Made by a program: the position numbers and the translations under genes. Below, piece after piece: positions 8,751 to 16,556 of a stretch of DNA of 41,035 nucleotides (position 1 is its first letter; each line of letters starts with the position of its first letter). Under the pieces are notes generated by a model. That model was not told the DNA's origin. It saw nothing but the letters and a program-made list of their open reading frames with translations, and did no database searches. The stretch is from Candidatus Liminaster caballi (GTDB lineage Bacteria; Bacteroidota; Bacteroidia; Bacteroidales; UBA3663), in assembly GCA_018065085.1 (NCBI GenBank), contig JAGHUA010000043.1:1-41035 (forward strand). The letters run 5' to 3'.

Positions 8751-8979
8751 TCAAAGTCTGCAACACTTCCTGACAAAGTTCATAAACATCAGGCAACAGA
8801 TTTTTCTCTACCTTAAGGCTATTCCCTTCAAAATCGCTTCTGATATAAGTATCTTTTTCATCTTGATCAACGTAAAGGCTACGAATCTTCTGTAATGTCT
8901 CACCCTGAAGTGCATCATAGATCTGCTTATGCAGAAGTTCCTGCAACTCAATCTTTGGTTCTAATTCTGTTCTTGCCAT
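8722..8979 (-). CDS. Small protein of unknown function ending in the repeat array
   Basis: 85 residues, acidic and mostly helical, no signal peptide or membrane segment. I do not recognise a family. The ATG at 8979 lies about 14 nt after the predicted transcription start of a dedicated promoter (9000-9029). The last nine codons (YTFGLPKS and the TAG stop) lie inside the final 42-bp repeat unit. In this frame other array units read FGLPKS followed either by a stop or by WEMLAKVS, so the array looks like repeated copies of the end of this gene. It is in line with hsdR, 86 bp downstream of it, but its own promoter argues against strict co-transcription. Confidence 0.65.
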   Translation of the reverse strand: MARTELEPKIELQELLHKQIYDALQGETLQKIRSLYVDQDEKDTYIRSDFEGNSLKVEKNLLPDVYELCQEVLQTLNYTFGLPKS

Positions 8980-8999
8980 GGTTTATTATGATTTTTGCG

Positions 9000-9029
9000 C
9001 AAAGGTAGCCATCTATTGGGAAAAAACAA
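9000..9029 (-). promoter_or_regulatory. Promoter of the small gene at 8722-8979
   Basis: Minus strand TTG (9029-9027), 19 bp, TACCTTTG (9007-9000). The leader is very short, about 14 nt. Confidence 0.7.
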
Positions 9030-9065
9030 TGTACTACCTTTGCTTTATTTGATTATTCCTGTGTA

Positions 9066-12000
9066 TTATTCTTCTTCAAATACCTGTTCAATGAACTTTT
9101 CAAAAAGATGTTCCGCAAATTCTTTCATATATTTGCTGACCAGTTCTGACTTATTTCTTCTGACAAAAGTGTTGACTTGTTTTCTATAGGCTGTATCAAT
9201 CTCTGTTCTTTCAAACTTCGAATCTTGTATCATGGCCATAAAGTCTTCATCACCTTTCATCATGTAGAAGAAACGGGAAGTAACATCTTTCCAGAAATCG
9301 AGTTCTTCATCTTTCATATCTTCGACTTCATTCATTGTCTCTATGACTTTGACCCAATCTATCTCTCCCTTTTTCGGAATTGATTTCTTTCTTTCGCGTT
9401 TATCTTTTCCATTATCTGTTGAATCCTGTCCTTCTTCTCCCGATTCCGGATCTACAGGATCAACATAGACAACTCTATCCGACTCATCCTTTACAAGTCT
9501 TGACGTAAATTCACCTTCATCGAATTCCACATCAATATCAGTTCCTTGTGGTTCACGAGGATGCTCGGCTCTATAAATAGCATAGTATCTATAACAGAAG
9601 TCATAAAGATCTTTGTCCTTGTACTTTTCTTCAATATCCATTACACCATCCAGCAATTCAATGATTCCATAGAATTCGCCCAAGAGATCGCGCAGTGATT
9701 TTGAAGGATCTTTTGTCATTGTTGGTATTGCACCCGGATTAGACCAAACTCGAAGTTTTTCTGCCTCAAAAGTTTCCATTGCATCCTTTATCCACTGACG
9801 GAACGCACTTTCCATTTCCAAACAGAATGTATTTTGTTCCGCCTGTGATTTCTTCTTCGAATCCACAAATGGCTTCAACCACTGACGGGTCAATGGGTGA
9901 TCCATCATTGTGACATATAGTTTTGACAATGCTGCTCCCTCCTCTTTCGGATCGAAATCAGAAACTGTCAGACCACAGTATTTCTTCATGGCATCCTTAA
10001 TGTTTTTCAGGTTCACATTATCAACCGAGAAATCTATGATGTGACAATCAGTCTTGCCCTTGCACGAACGGTCAACACGCGATATTGTCTGAATAGCGTT
10101 AATATCGCGAATCTCTTTATCCAGGAAAAGAGTATGCAGTTTTGGCTCGTCAAAACCTGTCTGCAGTTTATCTACTACAATAATCAAGCCATTCTTTGCC
10201 GACTTGAAATTTGCAATTACTTTCTCCTCCGGGACATTATTGTTCAAAGAAGCACTCGATTCGTATTTCTGGCTGTCACTATATACGATGCAAACCGGAG
10301 CATCTGCAAAGCGCTTGAATCGTGGCAATTCACAACGTTCTTTCATTCGTTCACGGATAAAGCCAAGAATCTTGATTGCAAGAGGAATAGAACTCATAGC
10401 CAACATGCCCTTGCCTGTTCCATGTATTTTTGTGTAAGTTACAGTCAGCAGACGATCCACCACCATATTGGCAATATAGTGCATTCTATCTTCATTCTGA
10501 TAAATGAGTTCCTTCCTGATGCTGTATTTATCTTCCACACCATCATTATCGCCCAATATTGATGGCACATAATCCTCACTTTCTGGCAGATCGTATTTCA
10601 TCTTGATAGAAATCGGGATTATGTGTTTTGTCGGATCAAGAATATAGCCGTCATCAATGGCTTCCTTCATGGTATAGGCATCAAACGGAAGCCACAGCGG
10701 ATTGTAGTTCTCACCACGATGGAACTCTCCGAAACGAGCCAGAACCTTATCACTTGGCGTAGCTGTAAAACCTATAACAAGGTTCTTCTTGCCCTGGTTT
10801 TCTTTTGCATTGGCATCCAACGAATCTTGCAACACATCAAATAGCGACACCATCTGCTCATGGCTTTCACCTGAGTTCGATCGGTGAATCTCATCAATAA
10901 GGAATGCAACACGCATTGGTTTCAGTTCTTTCTTTGCCTTGGTGAGGGCATCCTGCACGTCAAGGAACTTCTGAATATTCACCACTATGATTCTGCGCTT
11001 GTCGGTCAAAGCCTTGATAAATGTCTTCTGGTCACTGGCTTCTACGAACATCGACTTGTCAATGTTCATATTCATCATCATAGTGTCAAGCTGATCCCTC
11101 AGCTGCAAACGATCCACTACGAGCAATATCTTGTCGTACGCCCATGCTCCATCATAGCGGAGATCCTTCAGCTGCAATGCTGTCCATCCGATGATATTGC
11201 TCTTGCCAAATCCTGCTGCATATTGCAGAAGCAGAGAATACACATATTTATTATTACAATATGCCGCACGTTGTGCCACCACTTGCTCAATCATCGCAGG
11301 TGTAGCATTCATGTCCGTAAGTTCCTGGCGGAGTTTGTTCAAATAATAGTCCTGTTCATTCTCATGTTCCAGAAACTCCTGCACTCTGCGCATTATCTTA
11401 TCGCAACCGAATTTCTGCTTTGGGCGAGGTGAAATCAGACGTCCGCGATTACTCTTACGCTCCTTCTTTCTGCGTTTACCATTCTTCTCCTCCACCTCTT
11501 CATATTCATACTGCATGAAGTTATAATAAAGAATCTCCTTCTCTATCATCTCCTTGCTATACAGATTTCGCATCACTTCTTCAAAGCGATGTGTTTCGTC
11601 CATTTCTTTGTTCGAAAGTGGATTTTCCTTAAACACCTTCAGTATCTCTGGCTTATAATCTGCAACAGTAATGGTGTTTTCTGTAAAGCCTTTCTTCAGT
11701 TCGTCGAAGAACTGTGCTACATTTCTCAGTACGTATGTCTCGTTAATATCCGATGCTGTCAGATGAATGCTACGTTCAAAGATTCTCAGCATCTCTCTAC
11801 GCAACGTCTGCTTTACGTCGTTTCCGTCTGCCAGCTTTGCATATTCCTTCACAGCTTCCAGATAGTCTGTTGCAACCTTTCCTCTGCCATGATCCTTTGC
11901 CGTCTGATTATTGTAGTTACTTTTCAGCTCCATGTAGCACAGGAAAATACCATTCACAAAGAACGATACATCAGGTCTTACCGTAAAGCATTTCTTGCCG

Positions 12001-12410
12001 TTATGGTTATAGGTAAAGCTTACCTCCTCGGCAGCAGAGAAGATATTTTTATGGAAATCCTCGTTGCTGGTGAGTTCTGTGTTCGACACGTAGAATAGTC
12101 GGATGCTTTCGCCCTTGAAGGTTATGGTCTTGTTCTGGTTGAAGAAGATAGCAATATTCGTAGTCTCTTTGATTCGAGACTTTATCTCCTCCATAATCTC
12201 AGACAAAAGTTTATCCGTGTCGTTCTGGTACTGACGCTTCAAGTTGTTCCAAGCCTTTGGCGAGTTATCCTCAATGAACTCTTGCAAATCTGACGGTATA
12301 AACAAATCGTTGTTTACCGATGTATTCTTAACCTCTCGGTAACCAAGTCCATCTTTTCTGCGACAGATGAAATCCATCACAATATCATGCTGTAATCCTG
12401 TCTCTTTCAT
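9066..12410 (-). CDS. hsdR: Type I restriction endonuclease, R (translocase/nuclease) subunit
   Basis: 1114 residues. Translocates and cuts DNA that lacks the host methylation pattern, in complex with HsdM and HsdS. The N-terminal PD-(D/E)xK nuclease is visible as RPDVSF with D147 and YMELK with E161 and K163. The SF2 helicase motor has Walker A AAGFGKS (398-404), DEAH-type box DEIH (506-509) followed by SAT-like GFTATPS, and motif VI-like INAIQTISRVDRSC. A charged low-complexity stretch (EEKNGKRRKKERKSNRG) precedes the motor and another acidic/basic linker lies near 960-990. It starts 20 nt after hsdS as the last hsd gene. All key motifs are intact, so the enzyme is probably active. Confidence 0.93.
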   Translation of the reverse strand: MKETGLQHDIVMDFICRRKDGLGYREVKNTSVNNDLFIPSDLQEFIEDNSPKAWNNLKRQYQNDTDKLLSEIMEEIKSRIKETTNIAIFFNQNKTITFKGESIRLFYVSNTELTSNEDFHKNIFSAAEEVSFTYNHNGKKCFTVRPDVSFFVNGIFLCYMELKSNYNNQTAKDHGRGKVATDYLEAVKEYAKLADGNDVKQTLRREMLRIFERSIHLTASDINETYVLRNVAQFFDELKKGFTENTITVADYKPEILKVFKENPLSNKEMDETHRFEEVMRNLYSKEMIEKEILYYNFMQYEYEEVEEKNGKRRKKERKSNRGRLISPRPKQKFGCDKIMRRVQEFLEHENEQDYYLNKLRQELTDMNATPAMIEQVVAQRAAYCNNKYVYSLLLQYAAGFGKSNIIGWTALQLKDLRYDGAWAYDKILLVVDRLQLRDQLDTMMMNMNIDKSMFVEASDQKTFIKALTDKRRIIVVNIQKFLDVQDALTKAKKELKPMRVAFLIDEIHRSNSGESHEQMVSLFDVLQDSLDANAKENQGKKNLVIGFTATPSDKVLARFGEFHRGENYNPLWLPFDAYTMKEAIDDGYILDPTKHIIPISIKMKYDLPESEDYVPSILGDNDGVEDKYSIRKELIYQNEDRMHYIANMVVDRLLTVTYTKIHGTGKGMLAMSSIPLAIKILGFIRERMKERCELPRFKRFADAPVCIVYSDSQKYESSASLNNNVPEEKVIANFKSAKNGLIIVVDKLQTGFDEPKLHTLFLDKEIRDINAIQTISRVDRSCKGKTDCHIIDFSVDNVNLKNIKDAMKKYCGLTVSDFDPKEEGAALSKLYVTMMDHPLTRQWLKPFVDSKKKSQAEQNTFCLEMESAFRQWIKDAMETFEAEKLRVWSNPGAIPTMTKDPSKSLRDLLGEFYGIIELLDGVMDIEEKYKDKDLYDFCYRYYAIYRAEHPREPQGTDIDVEFDEGEFTSRLVKDESDRVVYVDPVDPESGEEGQDSTDNGKDKRERKKSIPKKGEIDWVKVIETMNEVEDMKDEELDFWKDVTSRFFYMMKGDEDFMAMIQDSKFERTEIDTAYRKQVNTFVRRNKSELVSKYMKEFAEHLFEKFIEQVFEEE

Positions 12411-12430
12411 AATCGTTATGTTTTGACTTA

Positions 12431-13624
12431 TTATGCTTCTCGTTTGCCTGTCACTACCTCATTAATCAGTGCTCGTTTCAGTCGCTTCATCGCGTCAATC
12501 TGTTTATCAATATTCGCTATTGCCGCATCAATCTTCACACATTTCTCGTCAAGGTAGTTCGCTATTTCTAGCTGCTCTTCGAGAGGAGGAACTGGATAGG
12601 AATATCCCAATAAAACATTGCTGTCAAAATGTGGTATAGTTGTTCCGTTTGCAAAGTATTTACTTGTACTTTCAATATTTTTCAATAGAGCATAGAAATA
12701 ACGCTTATTATATACCCTTTCATCAATTTTCAGCATAGCCATTGTAGAACCGAGGTATCCTTTCTTTGAGAAAATGAATTCTCCTGCATTTGCACCATCC
12801 CAAAGCACAAGGATTTCATTTCCTTCTATTTCGACCAATCCCTCTGAATTCGTAGGATACAAGATTGGTTTATCTTCTCGATCTCGCAGATAATCCATAT
12901 TTAGATAAGGTGAGCCTATTTCTTCAAATGTGAAATCAGTAGGTGTTTTACCTTTTATCATCTGAATTATATCTTTAGTTCTGATACAATTCCAATGTGC
13001 CGGTATCATTCCAATCCAATCAATTCCTGAATCTTTGAATTCAACTTTCTCGTCAAGACCTCTTGTTACAACATTGTTGATAATACTTGATTTCAGTCGT
13101 GTGTAGTAATTGCGCTTTTTTGTAAGAATGGAAATAGTGTTGTCTATGAATTCTGTTTTTTCTTTTAGATACAAGACTATTTTCTTTTGGTTTCTTAAAT
13201 TTGGCAAGTTCCATTCATAAGTTCGCATGAATAATGGAGAGATTCGTTTTAATCCACCAACACCACACATAGTAGAACAAGCTTGGTCTTTGAAGTCAGA
13301 AGTTTGTGATAAATAGAACATATATTCAGCAGTCGCATTTTCATTTATTCTTAACACAAAAATTTCTGAGCTTCCAAAACCTATACCATTTGCTAGTTTG
13401 TTTGCAATTGCTACATTGCCATTTTCAAAACATGGTGTTACTTTTGCTATTAATAAATCTCCTTCACCAAAGTATGTATATTTACCTTTTGCTTCTTTAA
13501 ATGGAATACTTCTTTGTTCAATTTTTCCATATCTAAGACATTCCATGGGAACAAAAGATACTTCTGATTCAATATCTTTTCCTGTATATTGTGGTGTAAG
13601 TATTGAAATGTCCTTCAGTCTCAT
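12431..13624 (-). CDS. hsdS: Type I restriction-modification specificity subunit
   Basis: 397 residues. Supplies DNA sequence recognition to the methylase and restriction complexes. Two target-recognition domains are visible: TRD1 from the N-terminus to about 135, then a central helical spacer (NQKKIVLYLKEKTEFIDNTI, about 145-185); TRD2 from about 200 to 345, then a second conserved helix (EEQLEIANYLDEKCVKIDAA) to the C-terminus. The start overlaps the hsdM stop in an ATGA, a sign of translational coupling. Only one hsdS is present and I see no inverted hsdS fragments nearby, so there is no evidence for specificity switching by inversion. The DNA target cannot be read from sequence. Confidence 0.92.
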   Translation of the reverse strand: MRLKDISILTPQYTGKDIESEVSFVPMECLRYGKIEQRSIPFKEAKGKYTYFGEGDLLIAKVTPCFENGNVAIANKLANGIGFGSSEIFVLRINENATAEYMFYLSQTSDFKDQACSTMCGVGGLKRISPLFMRTYEWNLPNLRNQKKIVLYLKEKTEFIDNTISILTKKRNYYTRLKSSIINNVVTRGLDEKVEFKDSGIDWIGMIPAHWNCIRTKDIIQMIKGKTPTDFTFEEIGSPYLNMDYLRDREDKPILYPTNSEGLVEIEGNEILVLWDGANAGEFIFSKKGYLGSTMAMLKIDERVYNKRYFYALLKNIESTSKYFANGTTIPHFDSNVLLGYSYPVPPLEEQLEIANYLDEKCVKIDAAIANIDKQIDAMKRLKRALINEVVTGKREA

Positions 13625-15660
13625 ATCTCAATCTCCTTCAGTTCTTTATCAAGTTCACGAATCTCAGCAAGGATGTCTTCTACAGAACCAATTTCTTCTG
13701 GAACATAGAATTCCTTATTGAAGTTTAACTCTACACCAATAACATTGTCACGCTTGTAATAAGGTTTGAAGATATACCTCTTGAGAAATGCATCAATTGC
13801 AGCCTCGTTCTCAATTCTACCATGAGTATCAGGATTTGGCTGGCACGGAACGATCTCATAATCCGAAGAGAAAGCCGGTTCTATGTTGCATTGAATGGTA
13901 GATAGTTGTGTCTTTGCTGAATTAGAGAGCTTGAAAGTAAACTTACCGCAACCCAAGTCGCGCACCGTTCCGTCTGATGTTGTCTCAAGTATAGTATTGC
14001 GTTTTGCATCGAAAGTATAAGACTTGCCATCGGTGCAGATTATAGTCATAGGCTCCTCTTTGTAGTCGTATGCTTTTAGCGTGTCAAATGTTTCCTTGCC
14101 ACACTCTGCTTTTACCCCAACGAACTTTGTGAGGTTCTGTTCTCCAATCCTGATTTCCTGTAATGTCAGTTTATGAGGCTTGCTATCATTGCAGATGGTA
14201 TGAGCAACCCACTCGCCATCAGCATTGACATCAGTGAGAGTAATGTTTTGCTTGTTGTAATAGAAATGCCATTTAGGGAACACCTTGCCAATCTCGCAAT
14301 CCTGAAAGTTTACCAATGCATCAACAATTTTCTGACGGTGCTCTGCATTCATCTCACGACGCTTACTGCCCTTGCTCTTCTTGAGCAACTGCCAACCATT
14401 CGAACCGTTGATGAGCATCACTTTGTTCCTGCGCTCAGCAGGTTTGTTCTTGTTCATGATCCAGAGATAGGTATAAATGCCTGTATTGAAGAACTCGTCA
14501 CTTGGCATCTGGATGATTGCCTCAACCCAATCCTGATCAAAGATATATTTGCGTATATTGCTCTCGCCACTACCCGCATCGCCACTGAAAAGTGTAGAAC
14601 CATTATGTACCTCAACAGCAATACCATTTTCACCCAACTGAGCCAATATGTGCTGCATGAATAGCAACTGACCGTCGCTTACCGAAGGATAATAATTAAA
14701 TTGCCCCGTCTGATCTGCACGTATCTCCTTCTCATAGCCTTTCCAGTTTACACCATAAGGCGGATTTGCAACAATAACATCAAAAGGGCGATTTCTAAAC
14801 GGATAATCAGTCAGAGTGTTTCCACAATGGATGGTTGATTTACCACGGAAACGACTTTCAATGGCAGAAAGCGCATATAAGGCATCATTAATCTCGCTGC
14901 CATAGGTTGCAATACGTTTGTAACCAGCATTGCTCACCAATCGGTCAGCCACACCAAAAAGAAGGTTTGCACCACCACATGTTGGGTCATAAAGATGAAC
15001 GTAGTTACATACAGGGACCTGTATTTTAGCAGCAACAATCTCTGCTATAAGTGAAATAATATCATCTGGAGTATATTGTTCACCGGCTGTCTCTGCTGAA
15101 ATATCTGCCCAGCGGCGTTTGATGTGTTCTTCAAGTGTGGTAATGGCAGAGTTATCAAAGCCCGATAAATCAATACCGGCCCATATTGTCATTGTTTGCA
15201 TCAAGATCTTCTTGGCACGAAGTTCTGCTACGATGCCATCCATGTTGAGATATTTCTTCTGTTCTGTGCCTCGGTCAATACCCAACAATTCTTTCAGTTT
15301 CTCATCGAAACCTCGTCTATAGTTTTCAAAATCTTGTTCAAACGTCTTGTCGTTCGAGCAAATGTCACTCAGGGTCTTTCCTTGTTCTACAATATATTCA
15401 TTATATCCGCAATCCTCATCTAAAAATTGACCTTTGAAGTTCTCAAAGTCTGCCTCACGGTCAAATCCATCTTTCTGCAGTTTCTTGATGACATTGAGCA
15501 TACGGCTCTCAAGCATCACTAGTGCAAAGAATGGCATCATAAAGTCAGGGAACTTGCTGTCTTTAATACCTGCGCCTCGCATCAGGTCGGCTACAGCCCA
15601 AATTTGCGATTCATACTGGAGTATGTCGCGCTGAGAGTTTTCAGTGGTAGTTGTTTCCAT
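13621..15660 (-). CDS. hsdM: Type I N6-adenine DNA methyltransferase subunit
   Basis: 679 residues. Methylates adenine in the host recognition sequence with S-adenosylmethionine. SAM-binding motif I is DPTCGGANLLFG (from D225) and catalytic motif IV is NPPY (299-302). The N-terminal ~200 residues are the helical HsdM region. At 679 residues it is longer than the usual ~500; the extra length is a beta-rich segment after the methylase fold plus a short C-terminal coiled coil (ILAEIRELDKELKEIEI). It is first in the operon. An 11-bp inverted repeat covers the leader and the first two bases of the start codon (15659-15693). The region is visibly richer in AT than the protease gene upstream, fitting acquisition by transfer. 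Confidence 0.93.
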   Translation of the reverse strand: METTTTENSQRDILQYESQIWAVADLMRGAGIKDSKFPDFMMPFFALVMLESRMLNVIKKLQKDGFDREADFENFKGQFLDEDCGYNEYIVEQGKTLSDICSNDKTFEQDFENYRRGFDEKLKELLGIDRGTEQKKYLNMDGIVAELRAKKILMQTMTIWAGIDLSGFDNSAITTLEEHIKRRWADISAETAGEQYTPDDIISLIAEIVAAKIQVPVCNYVHLYDPTCGGANLLFGVADRLVSNAGYKRIATYGSEINDALYALSAIESRFRGKSTIHCGNTLTDYPFRNRPFDVIVANPPYGVNWKGYEKEIRADQTGQFNYYPSVSDGQLLFMQHILAQLGENGIAVEVHNGSTLFSGDAGSGESNIRKYIFDQDWVEAIIQMPSDEFFNTGIYTYLWIMNKNKPAERRNKVMLINGSNGWQLLKKSKGSKRREMNAEHRQKIVDALVNFQDCEIGKVFPKWHFYYNKQNITLTDVNADGEWVAHTICNDSKPHKLTLQEIRIGEQNLTKFVGVKAECGKETFDTLKAYDYKEEPMTIICTDGKSYTFDAKRNTILETTSDGTVRDLGCGKFTFKLSNSAKTQLSTIQCNIEPAFSSDYEIVPCQPNPDTHGRIENEAAIDAFLKRYIFKPYYKRDNVIGVELNFNKEFYVPEEIGSVEDILAEIRELDKELKEIEI

Positions 15661-15693
15661 AGTTTTTCGTTGGTTCGTTTTGCGAAAAACTAT
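15659..15693 (-). promoter_or_regulatory. Inverted repeat over the hsdM leader and start codon
   Basis: ATAGTTTTTCG (15659-15669) and CGAAAAACTAT (15683-15693) are perfect 11-bp arms around a 13-nt loop. In the mRNA the stem would form at the very 5' end and include the AU of the start codon. It could be a protein operator or a translational control hairpin. Confidence 0.6.
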
Positions 15694-15702
15694 CTATTCC
15701 AT

Positions 15703-15710
15703 CAAACATA
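15703..15710 (-). promoter_or_regulatory. Possible -7 box for the hsd operon
   Basis: Minus strand TATGTTTG (15710-15703) fits TAnnTTTG. No -33 TTG at the right spacing is visible. It abuts the structured element starting at 15711 and would start transcription just before the inverted repeat at 15693. Confidence 0.45.
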
Positions 15711-15889
15711 AGCGGCCAAGACACCCGAATGCCCTCTGTTGGGACACAAAAAACGTGGACAAATCCTTTTCTCATCCACGTCTCGGGTGCTTGGCCTTAC
15801 CCATCGTCATACGGATGAAGGAAATGCCCACGTATTGCTACGCAGACATTCGCCTTTATTCCTATGACGATTCTCTTTAGCGGCCAAGC
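15711..15889. repeat. Structured intergenic element, copy 1
   Basis: AGCGGCCAAG occurs at both ends (15711-15720 and 15879-15888). Arm A (GGCCAAG, one bulge, CACCCGA; 15714-15728) pairs with TCGGGTGCTTGGCC (15783-15796) and encloses a 7-bp hairpin ACGTGGA/TCCACGT (15753-15781). The same GCTTGGCC (15789-15796) can instead pair with GGCCAAGC (15882-15889), closing a long hairpin with inner stem ATCGTCATA/TATGACGAT (803-811 with 863-871, plus 15000). It has the look of a non-autonomous mobile element or a folded RNA. No coding sequence is supported. A related copy is at 37566. Confidence 0.7.
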
Positions 15890-16010
15890 TTTGAGACGTT
15901 CTTAGAATAAATAGCAAATGCGCTATGTTATAAATATATTATTGTTTTGTTTATATCGGTTTCTTGGTGATTTAGTGTTTTTTGATTATATTGGTCAATC
16001 TTGCAGCGAT

Positions 16011-16121
16011 TTAGATCAAATCCTCGCAAGCCTTGATAAACTCACATGCTTTCGGATAATACTCATCAATTTCTTCGACAGAAATGCCTTTACGCGATTC
16101 GTTATCCAATTCGTCTTTCAT
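16011..16121 (-). pseudogene. Remnant of a HEPN-domain toxin, internally deleted
   Basis: 36 residues from an ATG that overlaps the end of the MNT gene by 20 nt, the position where a HEPN partner normally starts. The first ten residues (MKDELDNESR) look like a HEPN start and the remainder (VEEIDEYYPKACEFIKACED) like the C-terminal helix of minimal HEPN proteins. The central ~80 residues with the RNase motif are absent. I infer an in-frame deletion of the toxin. It could instead be an unrelated small protein. Confidence 0.5.
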
Positions 16122-16449
16122 AACTTTCGATGTTAGATAGATTTATACCGTCTTTGACTACATTCTGATAAAAAGGAGTGGTGAAAGGTCTCTCTTTCCA
16201 GGCTTTTTCGCTAATAATATACGGACTGATGGTTACACCAGTCTCTAACTCGATGTCAAAAAGCGCATCGATTACATTATCTTTTTCGGCATAACTGATT
16301 TTTTCGGAAGGAAGAAGCACGAGCAAATCTATGTCACTGTCTGGACGAGCATCGCCACGAGCCTCACTGCCATAAAGTATGGTAGTGGCTTGAGGGACAT
16401 TCTTGCTCATGGCAATTCTTATGCGATTAACTATTTCAGGTCTTCTCAT
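16102..16449 (-). CDS. MNT-type minimal nucleotidyltransferase (antitoxin-like)
   Basis: 115 residues. The fold of polymerase-beta-type nucleotidyltransferases is shown by GSEARG (about 28-33) followed by the metal-binding DSDIDLLVLL. Such MNT proteins usually pair with a HEPN RNase in two-gene toxin-antitoxin modules; some AMPylate the HEPN toxin to silence it. The expected partner overlaps its 3' end but is reduced to 36 residues, so this antitoxin appears to be left without a working toxin. It has its own promoter (16474-16504). The family is clear; present function is uncertain. Confidence 0.85.
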   Translation of the reverse strand: MRRPEIVNRIRIAMSKNVPQATTILYGSEARGDARPDSDIDLLVLLPSEKISYAEKDNVIDALFDIELETGVTISPYIISEKAWKERPFTTPFYQNVVKDGINLSNIESYERRIG

Positions 16450-16473
16450 AATGCTTCAAGTGTTTTCACGCCG

Positions 16474-16504
16474 CAAAGATATACATTATTAAATACATAG
16501 ACAA
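16474..16504 (-). promoter_or_regulatory. Promoter of the MNT gene
   Basis: Minus strand TTG (16504-16502), 20 bp, TATCTTTG (16481-16474). Confidence 0.75.
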
Positions 16505-16556
16505 GCTTCCTCTCTATTTTCTTACCTTGAAGAGCGATATTTGGTAAACATATATA

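Noticed and set aside
8217-8816. Several repeat-rich open frames on both strands
   Set aside because: They exist because the repeat period is 42 bp, a multiple of 3; no start signal and the hairpins, not the reading frames, are conserved.
9035-9042. Plus-strand TACCTTTG promoter
   Set aside because: The upstream TTG is only 16 bp away and the only downstream frame is antisense to hsdR.
10041-10562. 173-codon frame antisense to hsdR
   Set aside because: Shadow of a strong gene on the other strand; no start context.
12431-15660. Phase-variable hsdS locus
   Set aside because: Only one hsdS and no inverted partial copies or recombinase in the window.
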